Below, in pieces: positions 39,553-47,865 of a DNA stretch of 64,000 bases. The position numbers and the translations under genes are program-made. Each line of letters begins with the position of its first letter. The stretch's first letter is position 1. The stretch covers positions 372,001-436,000 of the forward strand of contig NZ_CP109479.1 in NCBI RefSeq assembly GCF_036227485.1, given 5' to 3'. The stretch comes from Streptomyces sp. NBC_01451 (GTDB taxonomy: Bacteria > Actinomycetota > Actinomycetes > Streptomycetales > Streptomycetaceae). Under the pieces are notes generated by a model. That model was not told the DNA's origin. It saw nothing but the letters and a program-made list of their open reading frames with translations, and did not search any database.

Positions 39553-40575
39553 TCAGTACTGCTCGGTCTCCACGAAACCGCCGTCCGCGTCGTTGTCCGC
39601 ACCGAAGGCGTCGGCGGCGGCGGTCGGGTTGAATCCGGGCGGGCTGTCCTTCAGGGCCAGGCCCATGTCGGCCAGCTTCGCCTTGACCTCGTCGATGGAC
39701 TTCGCACCGAAGTTGCGGATGTCCAGCAGGTCGGCCTCGGAGCGGGCGACGAGCTCGCCCACGGAGTGGACGCCCTCACGCTTGAGGCAGTTGTAGGAGC
39801 GGACGGTGAGGTCGAGCTCCTCGATCGGCAGCACCAGGTCGGCCGCGAGGGCGGCGTCCGTGGGGGACGGGCCCATGTCGATGCCCTCGGCGTCGATGTT
39901 GAGCTCGCGGGCGAGTCCGAACAGCTCGACGAGCGTCTTACCGGCCGACGCCATGGCGTCACGGGGACGCATGGCCTGCTTGGTCTCGATGTCGACGATC
40001 AGCTTGTCGAAGTCGGTGCGCTGCTCGACACGCGTGGCCTCGACCTTGTACGTGACCTTCAGGACCGGCGAGTAGATCGAGTCGACCGGGATACGCCCGA
40101 TCTCCTGACCCACCTGCTTGTTCTGCACGGCGGAGACGTAGCCGCGACCGCGCTCGACGGTCAGCTCCATCTCCAGCTTGCCCTTGCCGTTGAGCGTGGC
40201 GAGGACGAGGTCGGGGTTGTGCACCTCGACGCCGGCCGGCGGCGCGATGTCGGCGGCGGTGACGAGGCCGGGACCCTGCTTGCGCAGGTACATCACGACA
40301 GGCTCGTCCTGCTCCGAGGAGACGACCAGCTGCTTGATGTTGAGGATGAGGTCGGTGACGTCCTCCTTGACGCCCGGCACGGTGGTGAACTCGTGCAGGA
40401 CACCGTCGACGCGGATAGACGTGACCGCCGCACCCGGGATCGAGGAGAGGAGCGTACGACGCAGAGAGTTCCCGAGGGTGTAGCCGAAGCCCGGCTCCAG
40501 CGGCTCGATGACGAACCGGGAGCGGAACTCGTCGACGACTTCTTCGGTCAGGGATGGACGCTGAGCAATCAGCAC
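39553..40575 (-). CDS. rpoA: RNA polymerase alpha subunit, outside the ribosomal operon
   Basis: A complete 340-residue alpha subunit: [20 protein letters not shown] and [20 protein letters not shown] form the dimerisation N-terminal domain, and [18 protein letters not shown] starts the C-terminal domain that binds UP elements and activators. Start is GTG with GGAGG ten bases upstream. Key regions look intact, so it should be functional. In Streptomyces rpoA normally sits between rpsD and rplQ; neither is here, and the flanking genes are unrelated. It is therefore either a second copy or a relocated gene. Confidence 0.95.
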   Translation of the reverse strand: MLIAQRPSLTEEVVDEFRSRFVIEPLEPGFGYTLGNSLRRTLLSSIPGAAVTSIRVDGVLHEFTTVPGVKEDVTDLILNIKQLVVSSEQDEPVVMYLRKQGPGLVTAADIAPPAGVEVHNPDLVLATLNGKGKLEMELTVERGRGYVSAVQNKQVGQEIGRIPVDSIYSPVLKVTYKVEATRVEQRTDFDKLIVDIETKQAMRPRDAMASAGKTLVELFGLARELNIDAEGIDMGPSPTDAALAADLVLPIEELDLTVRSYNCLKREGVHSVGELVARSEADLLDIRNFGAKSIDEVKAKLADMGLALKDSPPGFNPTAAADAFGADNDADGGFVETEQY

Positions 40576-41161
40576 GGGGTGTTGCCTCCAGTGGTTTGGC
40601 GCCCGCTATGTGACGCCGTAGACATAGGAAGGGTACGGGCGCCGAGGGCCTCGCTGTCTCCACAGCGGCCGAACGGCCCGTGTCCTGATCCGGCAGATCG
40701 ACGTCGAACGTCCCTTCCGGCCGCCACGCGCAGGGCGTTCCGGGCCGTGGCAGAACAGCCGCCGAAGGCGGCCCACGGCACGAATTCCCTGTTCAGGGTG
40801 TTGCTGTCGTCGTACCGGAAGACGGCAGGGCCGCCCGGAAAGCGGACGGACACCCACCGGCCCAACAGCTCCGGCGTTCCCCGACGAGCCGGAGTCACGA
40901 AATTGACCGGATGCCGCCTCCGTTTCCATGGGGGCGCGCAGGCGACCGCACTCAGGTCCTGGTCCTGGCCCGGCGGGCCGCGCACACCGGAAGAATTCGG
41001 GCATCCAGCAGAAACGGCGCGCAGATGTGTCGTACGACGGCCGAACACCGAACGCATCTGCGCAGGAGTGTCACACAGGCTGCACACACGCTCTCGAAAG
41101 CGTCGCTACGTTTGCTCCCGGCTCGCTCACCCGTGCGAACGCGAATACAGGAAGACCGTAG
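40576..41161. other. 586-base divergent control region of rpoA and zinc-ribbon gene
   Basis: No gene is supportable here. Open frames on the minus strand exist, but their composition is arginine/proline-rich and they have no clear start. The region should contain promoters for both diverging genes. I could not identify confident -35/-10 pairs. A small hairpin (CGCT-CTCGAA-AGCG) lies close to the rightward gene. Confidence 0.4.
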
Positions 41162-42007
41162 ATGGACTACTGCTCCACGTGCTGTCGGCATCTCAACGGC
41201 GCCCTGGTGTGCCCCGGGTGCGGCGCCTACGCCCCGGACATCGCTCCCCTCGCCGACGGAACGCCCGCACCGGCAACCGCGGTGGACGCGACACCACGGC
41301 AGGTCCCCGTCCACCTGTGGAACGACCCGGACGCCGGCGCCGAGAGCGACGGCCGGACGCCGCAGGAGCATCCGTACGACGACCCGGACGTCCCCTCCTC
41401 CCCCGCGCCGAACGGCCGGGCGGCACGGCGCCGTCAGCGGGAACGCTGGAAGAAGACGCAGCGCAGGGCCCTGGTCGCCACCGCGGTCGCCCTGGTCGGC
41501 GGAGGCATGACCGTCTCCTCGATGAGCCGCCAGACCCCGGACCGGACGCAGGCGGCCTCCGCGCCGGACAGGGTGCCGATGGGGATCGCGGAGGATCAGG
41601 TCACGGAGCCCACTCCCGTCCCCTCGACGCCTGGCGACACGTACCGGGCCGGGCACCCCTCCTCCGCCGTCCGGTCCGCCACGACGAACTCGCCGCACGA
41701 ACAGGCCGCCGTGACGCCCCGGGCCACGCCGGTCGGCCAGGTGGTCCACCAGAAGAGCGTCACGGTTCCGCTGTCGGCGGTGACGGGCTCGACCGAGTCG
41801 CAGGCGGGCTCCACCGTGTCCGATGCCACAGCCGACAACACCACGCAGGCCACGGACTCGCCGACGACCTCAGCCACCGACAGCACCAGCACATCCGGCA
41901 CGGACACGTCGTCGGCGACGCCGTCGCCCTCCGAGTCCTCCTCGACGTCCTCGTCTTCCTCGTCGTCCTCAGAGCTGTGCCTGCTCGGGGTGCTGTGCAT
42001 CAGCTGA
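41162..42007 (+). CDS. Zinc-ribbon membrane protein with Ser/Thr-rich exterior tail
   Basis: A 281-residue protein. Residues 4-20 hold a CxxC...CxxC zinc ribbon (C4, C7, C17, C20). A basic stretch (87-102) precedes one membrane span (about 103-120). The rest is Ser/Thr/Pro-rich and disordered, ending in an eight-serine run and a Cys-containing tail, LCLLGVLCIS. The topology suggests a cytoplasmic ribbon and an exported low-complexity stalk. The family appears in Streptomyces without a known function. The ribosome-binding site is AGGAAGA. Confidence 0.75.
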   Translation: MDYCSTCCRHLNGALVCPGCGAYAPDIAPLADGTPAPATAVDATPRQVPVHLWNDPDAGAESDGRTPQEHPYDDPDVPSSPAPNGRAARRRQRERWKKTQRRALVATAVALVGGGMTVSSMSRQTPDRTQAASAPDRVPMGIAEDQVTEPTPVPSTPGDTYRAGHPSSAVRSATTNSPHEQAAVTPRATPVGQVVHQKSVTVPLSAVTGSTESQAGSTVSDATADNTTQATDSPTTSATDSTSTSGTDTSSATPSPSESSSTSSSSSSSSELCLLGVLCIS

Positions 42008-42055
42008 TCACGTGCGCCGGAAGGCGCGCCCCGGGCGCCGGGCGGCGCCGGTGGG

Positions 42056-42904
42056 CTACGGCCAGCCCGCTCCCGGCACGGCGACCTGGAGGGTGAGCAC
42101 CTGACCGGTGCCCGGCGCCACCGGCTCGAGCTCGGTCATGCCCTGCCATTGCGCTGCCACGATGAACAGGGTCATGCCGTCGGGACCGCCCAGCGCGCAG
42201 GCGAAGCAGCCGCGGTCCAGCGTCACGGTCTGCAGGACCGTCCCGCCCACGCCGACGCGCACGCACCGCCGGTTGGGGACGTCGGCGTACCAGACGGCGT
42301 TCTGCGCGTCGACGCAGATGCCGTCCGGGGTGCCCTGCCCGAGGTCGGCCCAGACGCGTCGGTTGGACAGGGTGCCGTCCATGCCGATGTCGAAGGCCAC
42401 CAGGTGGTGGCGGTAGGAGTCCGCGACGATCAGGGTGGAGTTGTCGGGGGTGACCGCCATGCCGTTGGGAAACGCGATGTCGTCGGCGACCTGGCGCACG
42501 GAGCCGTCGGGTGTGGCCAGGTGGACGAAACCCGGCCTGACCTCCTCGCCCGCCATCGGGTTGAAGCCTGCGCGGTTGACGTAGGCGTTGCCGCGACCGT
42601 CCACCACGATGTCGTTCCAGCCGGGCCGGCCGAGGTCCGCGTGAGTGACCAGGGTGCCGTCCGGCTCTCGGCGCAGCAGCAGCCCGTCGGGGGACGAGAC
42701 GATCACCAGACGGCCGTCGGGGAGCCAGGCGGTGCACAGCGGCAACGACGCCACCCGGGCGATCACTTCGCCGTGGCCGGCGAGGTCGACCGAGATGACC
42801 TCGCCGGCGGACCAGTCGGAGAAGTACAGGCGGTCGCCGTGCCAGCGCGGGGACTCCACCAGGCCCCTGCCGGTGAGCAGTGTCCGTACCCCGGCCATTC
42901 TCAT
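42056..42904 (-). CDS. SMP-30/gluconolactonase family protein
   Basis: A 282-residue propeller lactonase-type protein: VESPRWHGDRLYFSDW with the first metal-ligand Glu, PGWNDIVVDGRGNAYVN with the Asn/Asp ligands, IAFPNGMAVTPDNSTLIVADS and GTPDGICVDAQNAVWYADV. All expected metal ligands appear present. The ATG at 42904 has AAGGG upstream. It is a distinct paralogue of the lactonase at 20382, outside the galactonate operon and without clear pathway partners. Confidence 0.85.
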   Translation of the reverse strand: MRMAGVRTLLTGRGLVESPRWHGDRLYFSDWSAGEVISVDLAGHGEVIARVASLPLCTAWLPDGRLVIVSSPDGLLLRREPDGTLVTHADLGRPGWNDIVVDGRGNAYVNRAGFNPMAGEEVRPGFVHLATPDGSVRQVADDIAFPNGMAVTPDNSTLIVADSYRHHLVAFDIGMDGTLSNRRVWADLGQGTPDGICVDAQNAVWYADVPNRRCVRVGVGGTVLQTVTLDRGCFACALGGPDGMTLFIVAAQWQGMTELEPVAPGTGQVLTLQVAVPGAGWP

Positions 42905-43000
42905 CACAGCCCTTCGCATCGGCCGGCCCGGCGCCGGCGCCTCACCATCCATACGAACACCGGGTGGCCGCATCGGCAGGCTCCCCGGTGTGCGGGGCTG

Positions 43001-43040
43001 GGAAGTCGGCCGCGGGGGCGGTCCACCGCGGCCGACTTCC
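43001..43040 (-). terminator. Hairpin downstream of carbonic anhydrase gene
   Basis: Perfect 15-base arms (43001-43015 and 43026-43040) with a 10-base loop, ending 14 bases before the stop codon of the leftward carbonic anhydrase gene. Confidence 0.7.
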
Positions 43041-43053
43041 GGCCGTACGACGG

Positions 43054-43839
43054 TCAGCCGATGCGGTGCACCCGCTGGGTGGTCAGCTCGTAGCGGGCGC
43101 CGACGATGGTCAGGGCGCCGGAGTCCACCTTTGCGGCGAGGTCGGGTTCCGCCGCGAGCCGGGACCGTATGAGCCGGATGTTGGCGTCGATCGTCGCGTC
43201 GACGCGCGCGTCGCCCGTCTTGCTGTGATCGATGGCGGGCCTGATCTGGTCGGCCAGGTACTGGATGTGGGCGGGCAGTGCCTCGCCCGACTCGTCCGCC
43301 TGGACCGTCGCCTTCACCGCTCCGCACGACTGGTGGCCGAGCACCATGAGCAGGGGGATCCCCAGTTCGAGCACGCCGTACGCGAGGCTGCCGAGCACGG
43401 CCTCGTCGAGGACCTGGCCGCCGCTCCGTATGGTCATCAGGTCGCCGAGGCCCTGGTCGAAGACCATTTCCGGAGGCACCCGGGAGTCGATGCAGCCGAG
43501 GACGAGCGCGAACGGGTGCTGACTGGTCGTCAGCGCCTGCCTGACGGCGGGAGACTCGTCGGGATGCTGCTGGCGGAAGGTGCGCCAGCGGCGGTTGCCC
43601 GCGGCCAGCTCTCGCAGAGCCTCCTCGGCGGTGGTGGGCCGCTTGCGCGGAGCGGCGGTGGGGGGTGCGGCGACCGCGGGTTCGGCGCCGATGGCCAGGC
43701 CCGCGCCGAGAACGGCGGTCCCGGTGAGCGCGGCGCGCAGGAGTGAGCGCCGGGCGGGGGGTGTCGCGCCGGAGACCGGAGCGACGGGTGCCGTCCGCTG
43801 CGGCTGGACGGCACTGTGGGGTGTTGGGTCAGAGTTCAC
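43054..43839 (-). CDS. Exported beta-carbonic anhydrase
   Basis: A 261-residue zinc enzyme that interconverts CO2 and bicarbonate. The N-terminus has a twin-arginine motif (ARRSLLRAAL, residues 29-38) and a hydrophobic stretch ending AVAAPP, so it is probably a Tat substrate acting outside the membrane. Zinc ligands are Cys116 and Asp118 in LGCIDSR, His169 and Cys172 in LGHQSCGAV. Export of a beta-class enzyme is less common than cytoplasmic location but is known in Streptomyces. Confidence 0.9.
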   Translation of the reverse strand: MNSDPTPHSAVQPQRTAPVAPVSGATPPARRSLLRAALTGTAVLGAGLAIGAEPAVAAPPTAAPRKRPTTAEEALRELAAGNRRWRTFRQQHPDESPAVRQALTTSQHPFALVLGCIDSRVPPEMVFDQGLGDLMTIRSGGQVLDEAVLGSLAYGVLELGIPLLMVLGHQSCGAVKATVQADESGEALPAHIQYLADQIRPAIDHSKTGDARVDATIDANIRLIRSRLAAEPDLAAKVDSGALTIVGARYELTTQRVHRIG

Positions 43840-44078
43840 GGAAGGGAACGTATGTCCGGCTCGATGCCCCCCTGTTCGGGTTGCCGATTCATGATCAAAC
43901 GTTGATCAGTTCTTGGCGTCTCCGAGGGAGTTCCTTGGCCGGGGACAGGGCCACAGACCCGGGGTTGCCGCCAACAACCTTGCGACGCAACCGCGTTGAC
44001 CAGGTTCCAGTGGCTCCACTTCCCCCCTCTTGACAGGTGGCCACCTCTGGCCCAGTGTTGCGGATCGACATGTAGAAC

Positions 44079-44090
44079 GCAATATATTGC
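44079..44090. promoter_or_regulatory. GCAATATATTGC palindrome, probable GntR operator
   Basis: A perfect 12-base palindrome lies just before the first start codon of the decayed transporter gene. Its half-site GCAATAT recurs at 45454-45460, at the start codon of the GntR gene at the end of the same cluster, which suggests autoregulation and control of the racemase operon. Confidence 0.5.
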
Positions 44091-44107
44091 ATATGGCAGG
44101 AGGATCC

Positions 44108-44670
44108 GTGGACACCGCTCACCCCCGTCCAGGCAGCCCCGACACCCAGCGGCACCCCCGGCCGAACCGGCGCCCGGAGTCGGTCAGGAAGGTGGGCCGG
44201 ATCGCCGGCAAGGCCATCCTCTGCTTCGAACTCGTCACCACCGTGATCCTGGTCATCGCGGTGGGCCTGGCCAGGTTCGCGGACATCGGCAAGAGCGCAC
44301 CCGTGCGGGGCGCCGACGCCGAGGACCTGGACGGTCTGAGCCGGGGCATCGACTTCCACGAGCTACTGCTGCACGCCGTACCGAAGAACATCTTCGCCGC
44401 GTTTGGGGAGGGCAACCTGCTCGGAGCGATCGTCTTCGCCCTCCTATCGGCCTGCCCGCCGAAGGCATCGCCCTGCTGCTCGGCGTGGACTTCATCGTCG
44501 ACATGGCCCGCACCGGCGTGAACGTCATCGGCAACTCGCTCGCCGCCGCCGTCGACAGTTCCGAGAAGCGGCGCGAGGCCAAGCTCGCCCATCGCGGCAA
44601 CGGCAGCGGCACTCCCCACCTCCCTGCCACGCACGAGCACACGCCCCTGCGGAAGGAAACCGCGCAGTGA
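44108..44670 (+). pseudogene. Dicarboxylate/amino acid:cation symporter, internally deleted
   Basis: The first 330 bases encode the N-terminus of a GltP/DctA-type symporter (AGKAILCFELVTTVILVIAVG, then HAVPKNIFAAFGEGNLLGAI). At about 44440 the frame changes and the text jumps to the C-terminal part, LPAEGIALLLGVDFIVDMAR and TGVNVIGNSLAAAV, which carries the conserved D-xxR-T-x-x-N-V-x-G motif. Roughly 180-200 core residues between them are missing, so transport is not possible. The GTG at 44108 after AGGAGG is the likely original start. It ends in an overlap with the racemase gene. Confidence 0.8.
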
Positions 44671-45425
44671 ACACCCCCACGCCCACCCCCGCTCCCGAAC
44701 CCGCCCCGGTCTCCGCCCCCGAGATCATCGGCATCCTGGGCGGGATGGGCCCGGCGGCCACCGCCGACTTCTACACCAAGCTCGTCTCGGCCACGCCCGG
44801 CTCCAGCGACCAGGACCACCTCCGGACGGTCATCTGGTCCGACCCCACCATCCCCGACCGCACCGAGGCCCTCCTCGGCGACGGACCCGACCCCACACCC
44901 TGGCTCCTCGACGGCAGCCGCGTCCTGCGCGAGGCCGGCGCCACCGTCATCGCCATCCCCTGCAACACCGCGCACGCCTTCGTCCCCCGCATCGCCGACC
45001 ATGTCGGTCTGCCCATCGTCCACATGATCGGCGAGGTCGCCGGGCACCTCAGCACCCTGAGCCCCCGCATCCGCACCGCCGGTCTGCTCGCCACCACCGG
45101 AACCGTCCGCGCGGACCTGTACCAGGAGTGGCTGGACCACTTCGGCATCCGTCTCGTCCTGCCCGACGGCAACAGCCAGGACCATGAGGTCATGGCCGCC
45201 ATCCACGCGGTGAAGGCGGGCACCCACGACGCCGCGACGACCGCGCTCCTGGCCCGCGCCGCCCGGCGCCTCACCCGGCGGGGCGCACAGGCGGTCATCG
45301 CGGGCTGCACCGAGATCCCCCTCGGCCTTCCCGCCGACGCCGTCGACGTCCCTCTCGTCGACCCGGCTCTCGTCCTGGCCCACGCCCTGGTCCGCCGGGC
45401 CGGCGCCAAAGCAGCAGCCGCCTAG
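44667..45425 (+). CDS. Aspartate/glutamate racemase family protein
   Basis: A 252-residue cofactor-independent amino acid racemase: GILGGMGPAATADFYTKL near the N-terminus, and the two catalytic cysteines in IPCNTAHAF and AGCTEIPLGL. The GTG start overlaps the stop of the decayed transporter and has GGAAGG upstream. Next to a former dicarboxylate/amino acid symporter it probably interconverts D- and L-aspartate or glutamate. The first 17 residues are Pro/Thr-rich and probably disordered. Confidence 0.85.
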   Translation: MNTPTPTPAPEPAPVSAPEIIGILGGMGPAATADFYTKLVSATPGSSDQDHLRTVIWSDPTIPDRTEALLGDGPDPTPWLLDGSRVLREAGATVIAIPCNTAHAFVPRIADHVGLPIVHMIGEVAGHLSTLSPRIRTAGLLATTGTVRADLYQEWLDHFGIRLVLPDGNSQDHEVMAAIHAVKAGTHDAATTALLARAARRLTRRGAQAVIAGCTEIPLGLPADAVDVPLVDPALVLAHALVRRAGAKAAAA

Positions 45426-45458
45426 GGCGGCTTACAGGGCCGATGTACTGTACGCAAT

Positions 45459-46145
45459 ATGTCACTCGACAGCCCTGTCTCCCGCCGTCTCCTCAGCGAC
45501 GAGGTCTTCCACCGACTGCGCGACTCCATCGTGCGCGGGGAGCTGGTCCCCGGCGAGAAGGTCAAGGACGGTGAGCTCGCCGAGCGCCTCGGGCTCAGCC
45601 GCACCCCGGTACGCGAGGCGCTCGCCCGCCTCACCGACATCGGCCTGGTCGAGTCGAAACCCGGCGTCTACACCCGCATCACCACCCTCAACCGCCGCGA
45701 CGCGGAGAAGACCCTCGCCGTGCTGCGCACCCTCGACCGGCTCGCCATCGAGACAGCGGTGCCCGTCATGACCCGGCAGGACCTCCAGCGCATGCGCGAG
45801 GCGAACCGCGACTTCGCACGGGCCGTCGCCGCCAACGACACCACCACCGCACTCGCCGCCGACGACCGCTTCCACGCCGTCCCCACCGAGGCCGCGGACA
45901 ACCCCATGCTCAGCCGGATCGTCGAACAGCTCCACCCCCAGATCCACCGCATCCTCTACCGCAAGTTCTCCACCCTCCTCGGCGGCCGCAACACGATCGA
46001 ACACCACGATCAGCTCATCGACGTCTGCGCCGGCGGCGACGCCCGCGCCGCCGCCGAACTCTCCGCGCACCACTGGTCCGAACTCGGCGGCCACATCAAC
46101 CAGCTCTTCGACACCGACCAGTTCACCGAGGCAGCCGCCCCCTGA
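45459..46145 (+). CDS. GntR-family regulator (FCD domain)
   Basis: A 228-residue regulator with a winged helix (about 10-75; LAERLGLSRTPVREALARLTDIGLVE) and a helical FCD ligand domain (about 80-215) with the metal-ligand pattern ADDRFHAV...HHDQLIDVC. The ATG lies in CGCAATATGTC with no purine-rich ribosome-binding site in the normal window, so the mRNA could be leaderless. Because GCAATAT overlaps the start codon, the protein may repress its own gene and the operon at 44079. Confidence 0.85.
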   Translation: MSLDSPVSRRLLSDEVFHRLRDSIVRGELVPGEKVKDGELAERLGLSRTPVREALARLTDIGLVESKPGVYTRITTLNRRDAEKTLAVLRTLDRLAIETAVPVMTRQDLQRMREANRDFARAVAANDTTTALAADDRFHAVPTEAADNPMLSRIVEQLHPQIHRILYRKFSTLLGGRNTIEHHDQLIDVCAGGDARAAAELSAHHWSELGGHINQLFDTDQFTEAAAP

Positions 46146-46184
46146 AGCGGCCGTCCGGTCCAGGGGCTGACCGAGCCGCCCGAA

Positions 46185-46224
46185 GCCGCACCGCGCCGAC
46201 GGAGACAACTCGGCGCGGTGCGGC
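46185..46224. terminator. Hairpin after the GntR gene
   Basis: Perfect 15-base arms (46185-46199 and 46210-46224) with a 10-base loop, 40 bases after the GntR stop and 19 bases from the end of the decayed rhamnosidase on the other strand. Confidence 0.7.
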
Positions 46225-46242
46225 GGTCTTCGCGAGGTCGGG

Positions 46243-46805
46243 TCACCGGGCGTTGAAGCGGTACGACCCCACCCCTGCCCGGTAGACCTTGTAGCCCGCA
46301 CCGCCCGACGTGTCGTCCCGTACGAAGGTGACGCCCCGCGGCGCGGTGACGGGCCTGTCCTGGGTGGGGACCCAGATCTCGGCGTCCATGTTGTACGGGA
46401 CGGTGACCGCGAGGTCGATCCTGCCGTCCGAGCGGCGGCGCCACTCCGAGGACACCTGGCCGCGCACGGTGGCAGCTCGGCGAACAGGCTGCTGTTGCCG
46501 TAGTACGTGTACAGCCATGGGGACGAACCTCGGCAGCCGGCCGGTGGCGATCTGCGTGTCGGGGAAGTTGCGCGGGTAGTTGGTGAGGACGGTGTTGACG
46601 CCCCAGGTGAGGGGCTCGGACTCGGAGCCGGCCATGGCGTGTGGTCATGCCGTACCGGCCCCGTCCGACTTCGGCGGCGACGACGTTCTCCCGATCGGCC
46701 CGCAGCAGAGCGGTGACGTCGAAGGGGTCGTACAGGTCAGTGCGTTCGCAGGTGCTGTGGTCGGTCGCGAACCCGACCGCCGTCGGCATCAACTCCGGTT
46801 CTCCG
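46243..46805 (-). pseudogene. GH78 alpha-L-rhamnosidase, heavily deleted
   Basis: Three separated pieces of one enzyme remain in different frames. The promoter-proximal part has FDVTALLRADRENVVAAEVG followed by RGRYGMTT, typical of the N-terminal sugar-binding domain. The middle has DTQIATGRLPRFVP, like the DGRVPxVVP loop of the catalytic barrel. The end has SDGRIDLAVTVPYNMDAEIW and VGSYRFNAR, typical of the C-terminal beta sandwich. Most of the barrel, with its catalytic Glu, is gone. Assignment is by remembered family patterns. Confidence 0.6.
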
Positions 46806-46913
46806 CGGGCCTGGACGCGGTGCCGGACGCGGCGAACACGCCGCGGTGGACCGACCACGCACCGGACCACGTGTGAACCCCGGCTTCGGTACCACGGTTC
46901 CCAGCGCCGACCA

Positions 46914-46928
46914 GGGACCCTTGGTCCC
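46914..46928. promoter_or_regulatory. GGGACC-CTT-GGTCCC dyad upstream of universal stress protein
   Basis: A perfect 6+6 dyad 120 bases before the universal stress protein gene. It resembles the core of the mycobacterial DosR box (GGGAC...GTCCC) and the related GGGCC...GGCCC palindromes further right in this window. Confidence 0.4.
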
Positions 46929-47047
46929 CGATCGGCACCGCTCGGCCCGTGCCGACCCCGCCCGGCCCGGGCCACCGTGGAGACATTGCGACAAGGTCCG
47001 CACAGTGATGAACCGATGAACCGATGTATCGACGAAGCGAGGTAGCC

Positions 47048-47560
47048 ATGACCGGACTCACCGCCAACAACAGCATCGTGGTGGGCGTCGACGGGTCCGA
47101 GGCCTCCCTGGCCGCTTTGCGCTGGGCCGCCGAACAGGCTCGCGTGCTGCGCGCGGAGGTGGTCGCCGTGCACGCCTGGGAGCCGTGCGGAACCGGCCTG
47201 GCCCCGTACGCCCCCGTGTCCGCGCGTCCGACCGCTGACGAGCAGCGTGACCAGGCCGCCGAAGTCCTCGCCTCGACGGTTCGTACGGCCTTCGGGGCGC
47301 GAATCGACCGTCCTGTACGGGCCGTTCTGATCGAGGGCCCACCCGCGCGAGTGCTGCTCCAGCAGGCGCGCGGCGCTCTGCTGCTCGCCCTGGGACGCAA
47401 GGCTCACCGGCAGCAGGGACTGCCCGCGATCGGCACGGTCGGCCGCGAATGCCTGCGGAACGCGACGCTGCCGGTGGTCGCGGTGCCCGTCGCCCACCGG
47501 CCCGTGACACCGGTCAGGAGCGCCTGGACGCCCGTTCCCACCAGGAGCGGAGTCGCGTAG
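47048..47560 (+). CDS. Universal stress protein, single domain, divergent
   Basis: A 170-residue UspA-fold protein with SIVVGVDGSEASLAALRWAAEQA at the N-terminus and a C-terminal strand LPVVAVPVAHRP. The nucleotide-binding loop normally reads G-x2-G-x9-G-S/T; here it is ALGRKAHRQQGLPAIGTVGRECL, shortened and altered, so ATP binding is doubtful. An unrelated proline-rich tail follows. It opens the stress/dormancy cluster. Confidence 0.85.
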   Translation: MTGLTANNSIVVGVDGSEASLAALRWAAEQARVLRAEVVAVHAWEPCGTGLAPYAPVSARPTADEQRDQAAEVLASTVRTAFGARIDRPVRAVLIEGPPARVLLQQARGALLLALGRKAHRQQGLPAIGTVGRECLRNATLPVVAVPVAHRPVTPVRSAWTPVPTRSGVA

Positions 47561-47606
47561 GGGCGCCGCCGGCTGCAGGAGGCGGCGGGACCAGTGGTCC
47601 TGTCGT

Positions 47607-47655
47607 CCTGCGCCCTGCGCCCTGCGCCCTGGGTCCTGGGTCCTGGGTCCTGCTG
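47607..47655. repeat. Tandem heptamers, CCTGCGC x 3 then CCTGGGT x 3
   Basis: Seven consecutive seven-base units: three CCTGCGC, three CCTGGGT and one CCTGCTG, in the 305-base gap between the universal stress protein and the phosphatase gene. Nothing else is recognisable in the gap. Confidence 0.8.
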
Positions 47656-47865
47656 ACCGTCTCGCCCTGTCCGCCGGAATCAGGGTCCACTCGGCATGAC
47701 AGGACTCTCGGACAACTCGGCACTCACTGCCTCCTCGGAGCCAACAGTGGACAGATTCGGCCGACGAACGGCCAGTAAGCGACATGCACGGACGGACAGG
47801 GAGTGGATGCGCTGGGATGACCCGAACCATCACGGAACCATTGAAAGCGGCCGGGTGAGGCGTAC

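Noticed and set aside
40569..41087. Leftward open frames in the rpoA upstream region
   Set aside because: No ribosome-binding site and no family resemblance; composition is like other antisense or random GC-rich frames.
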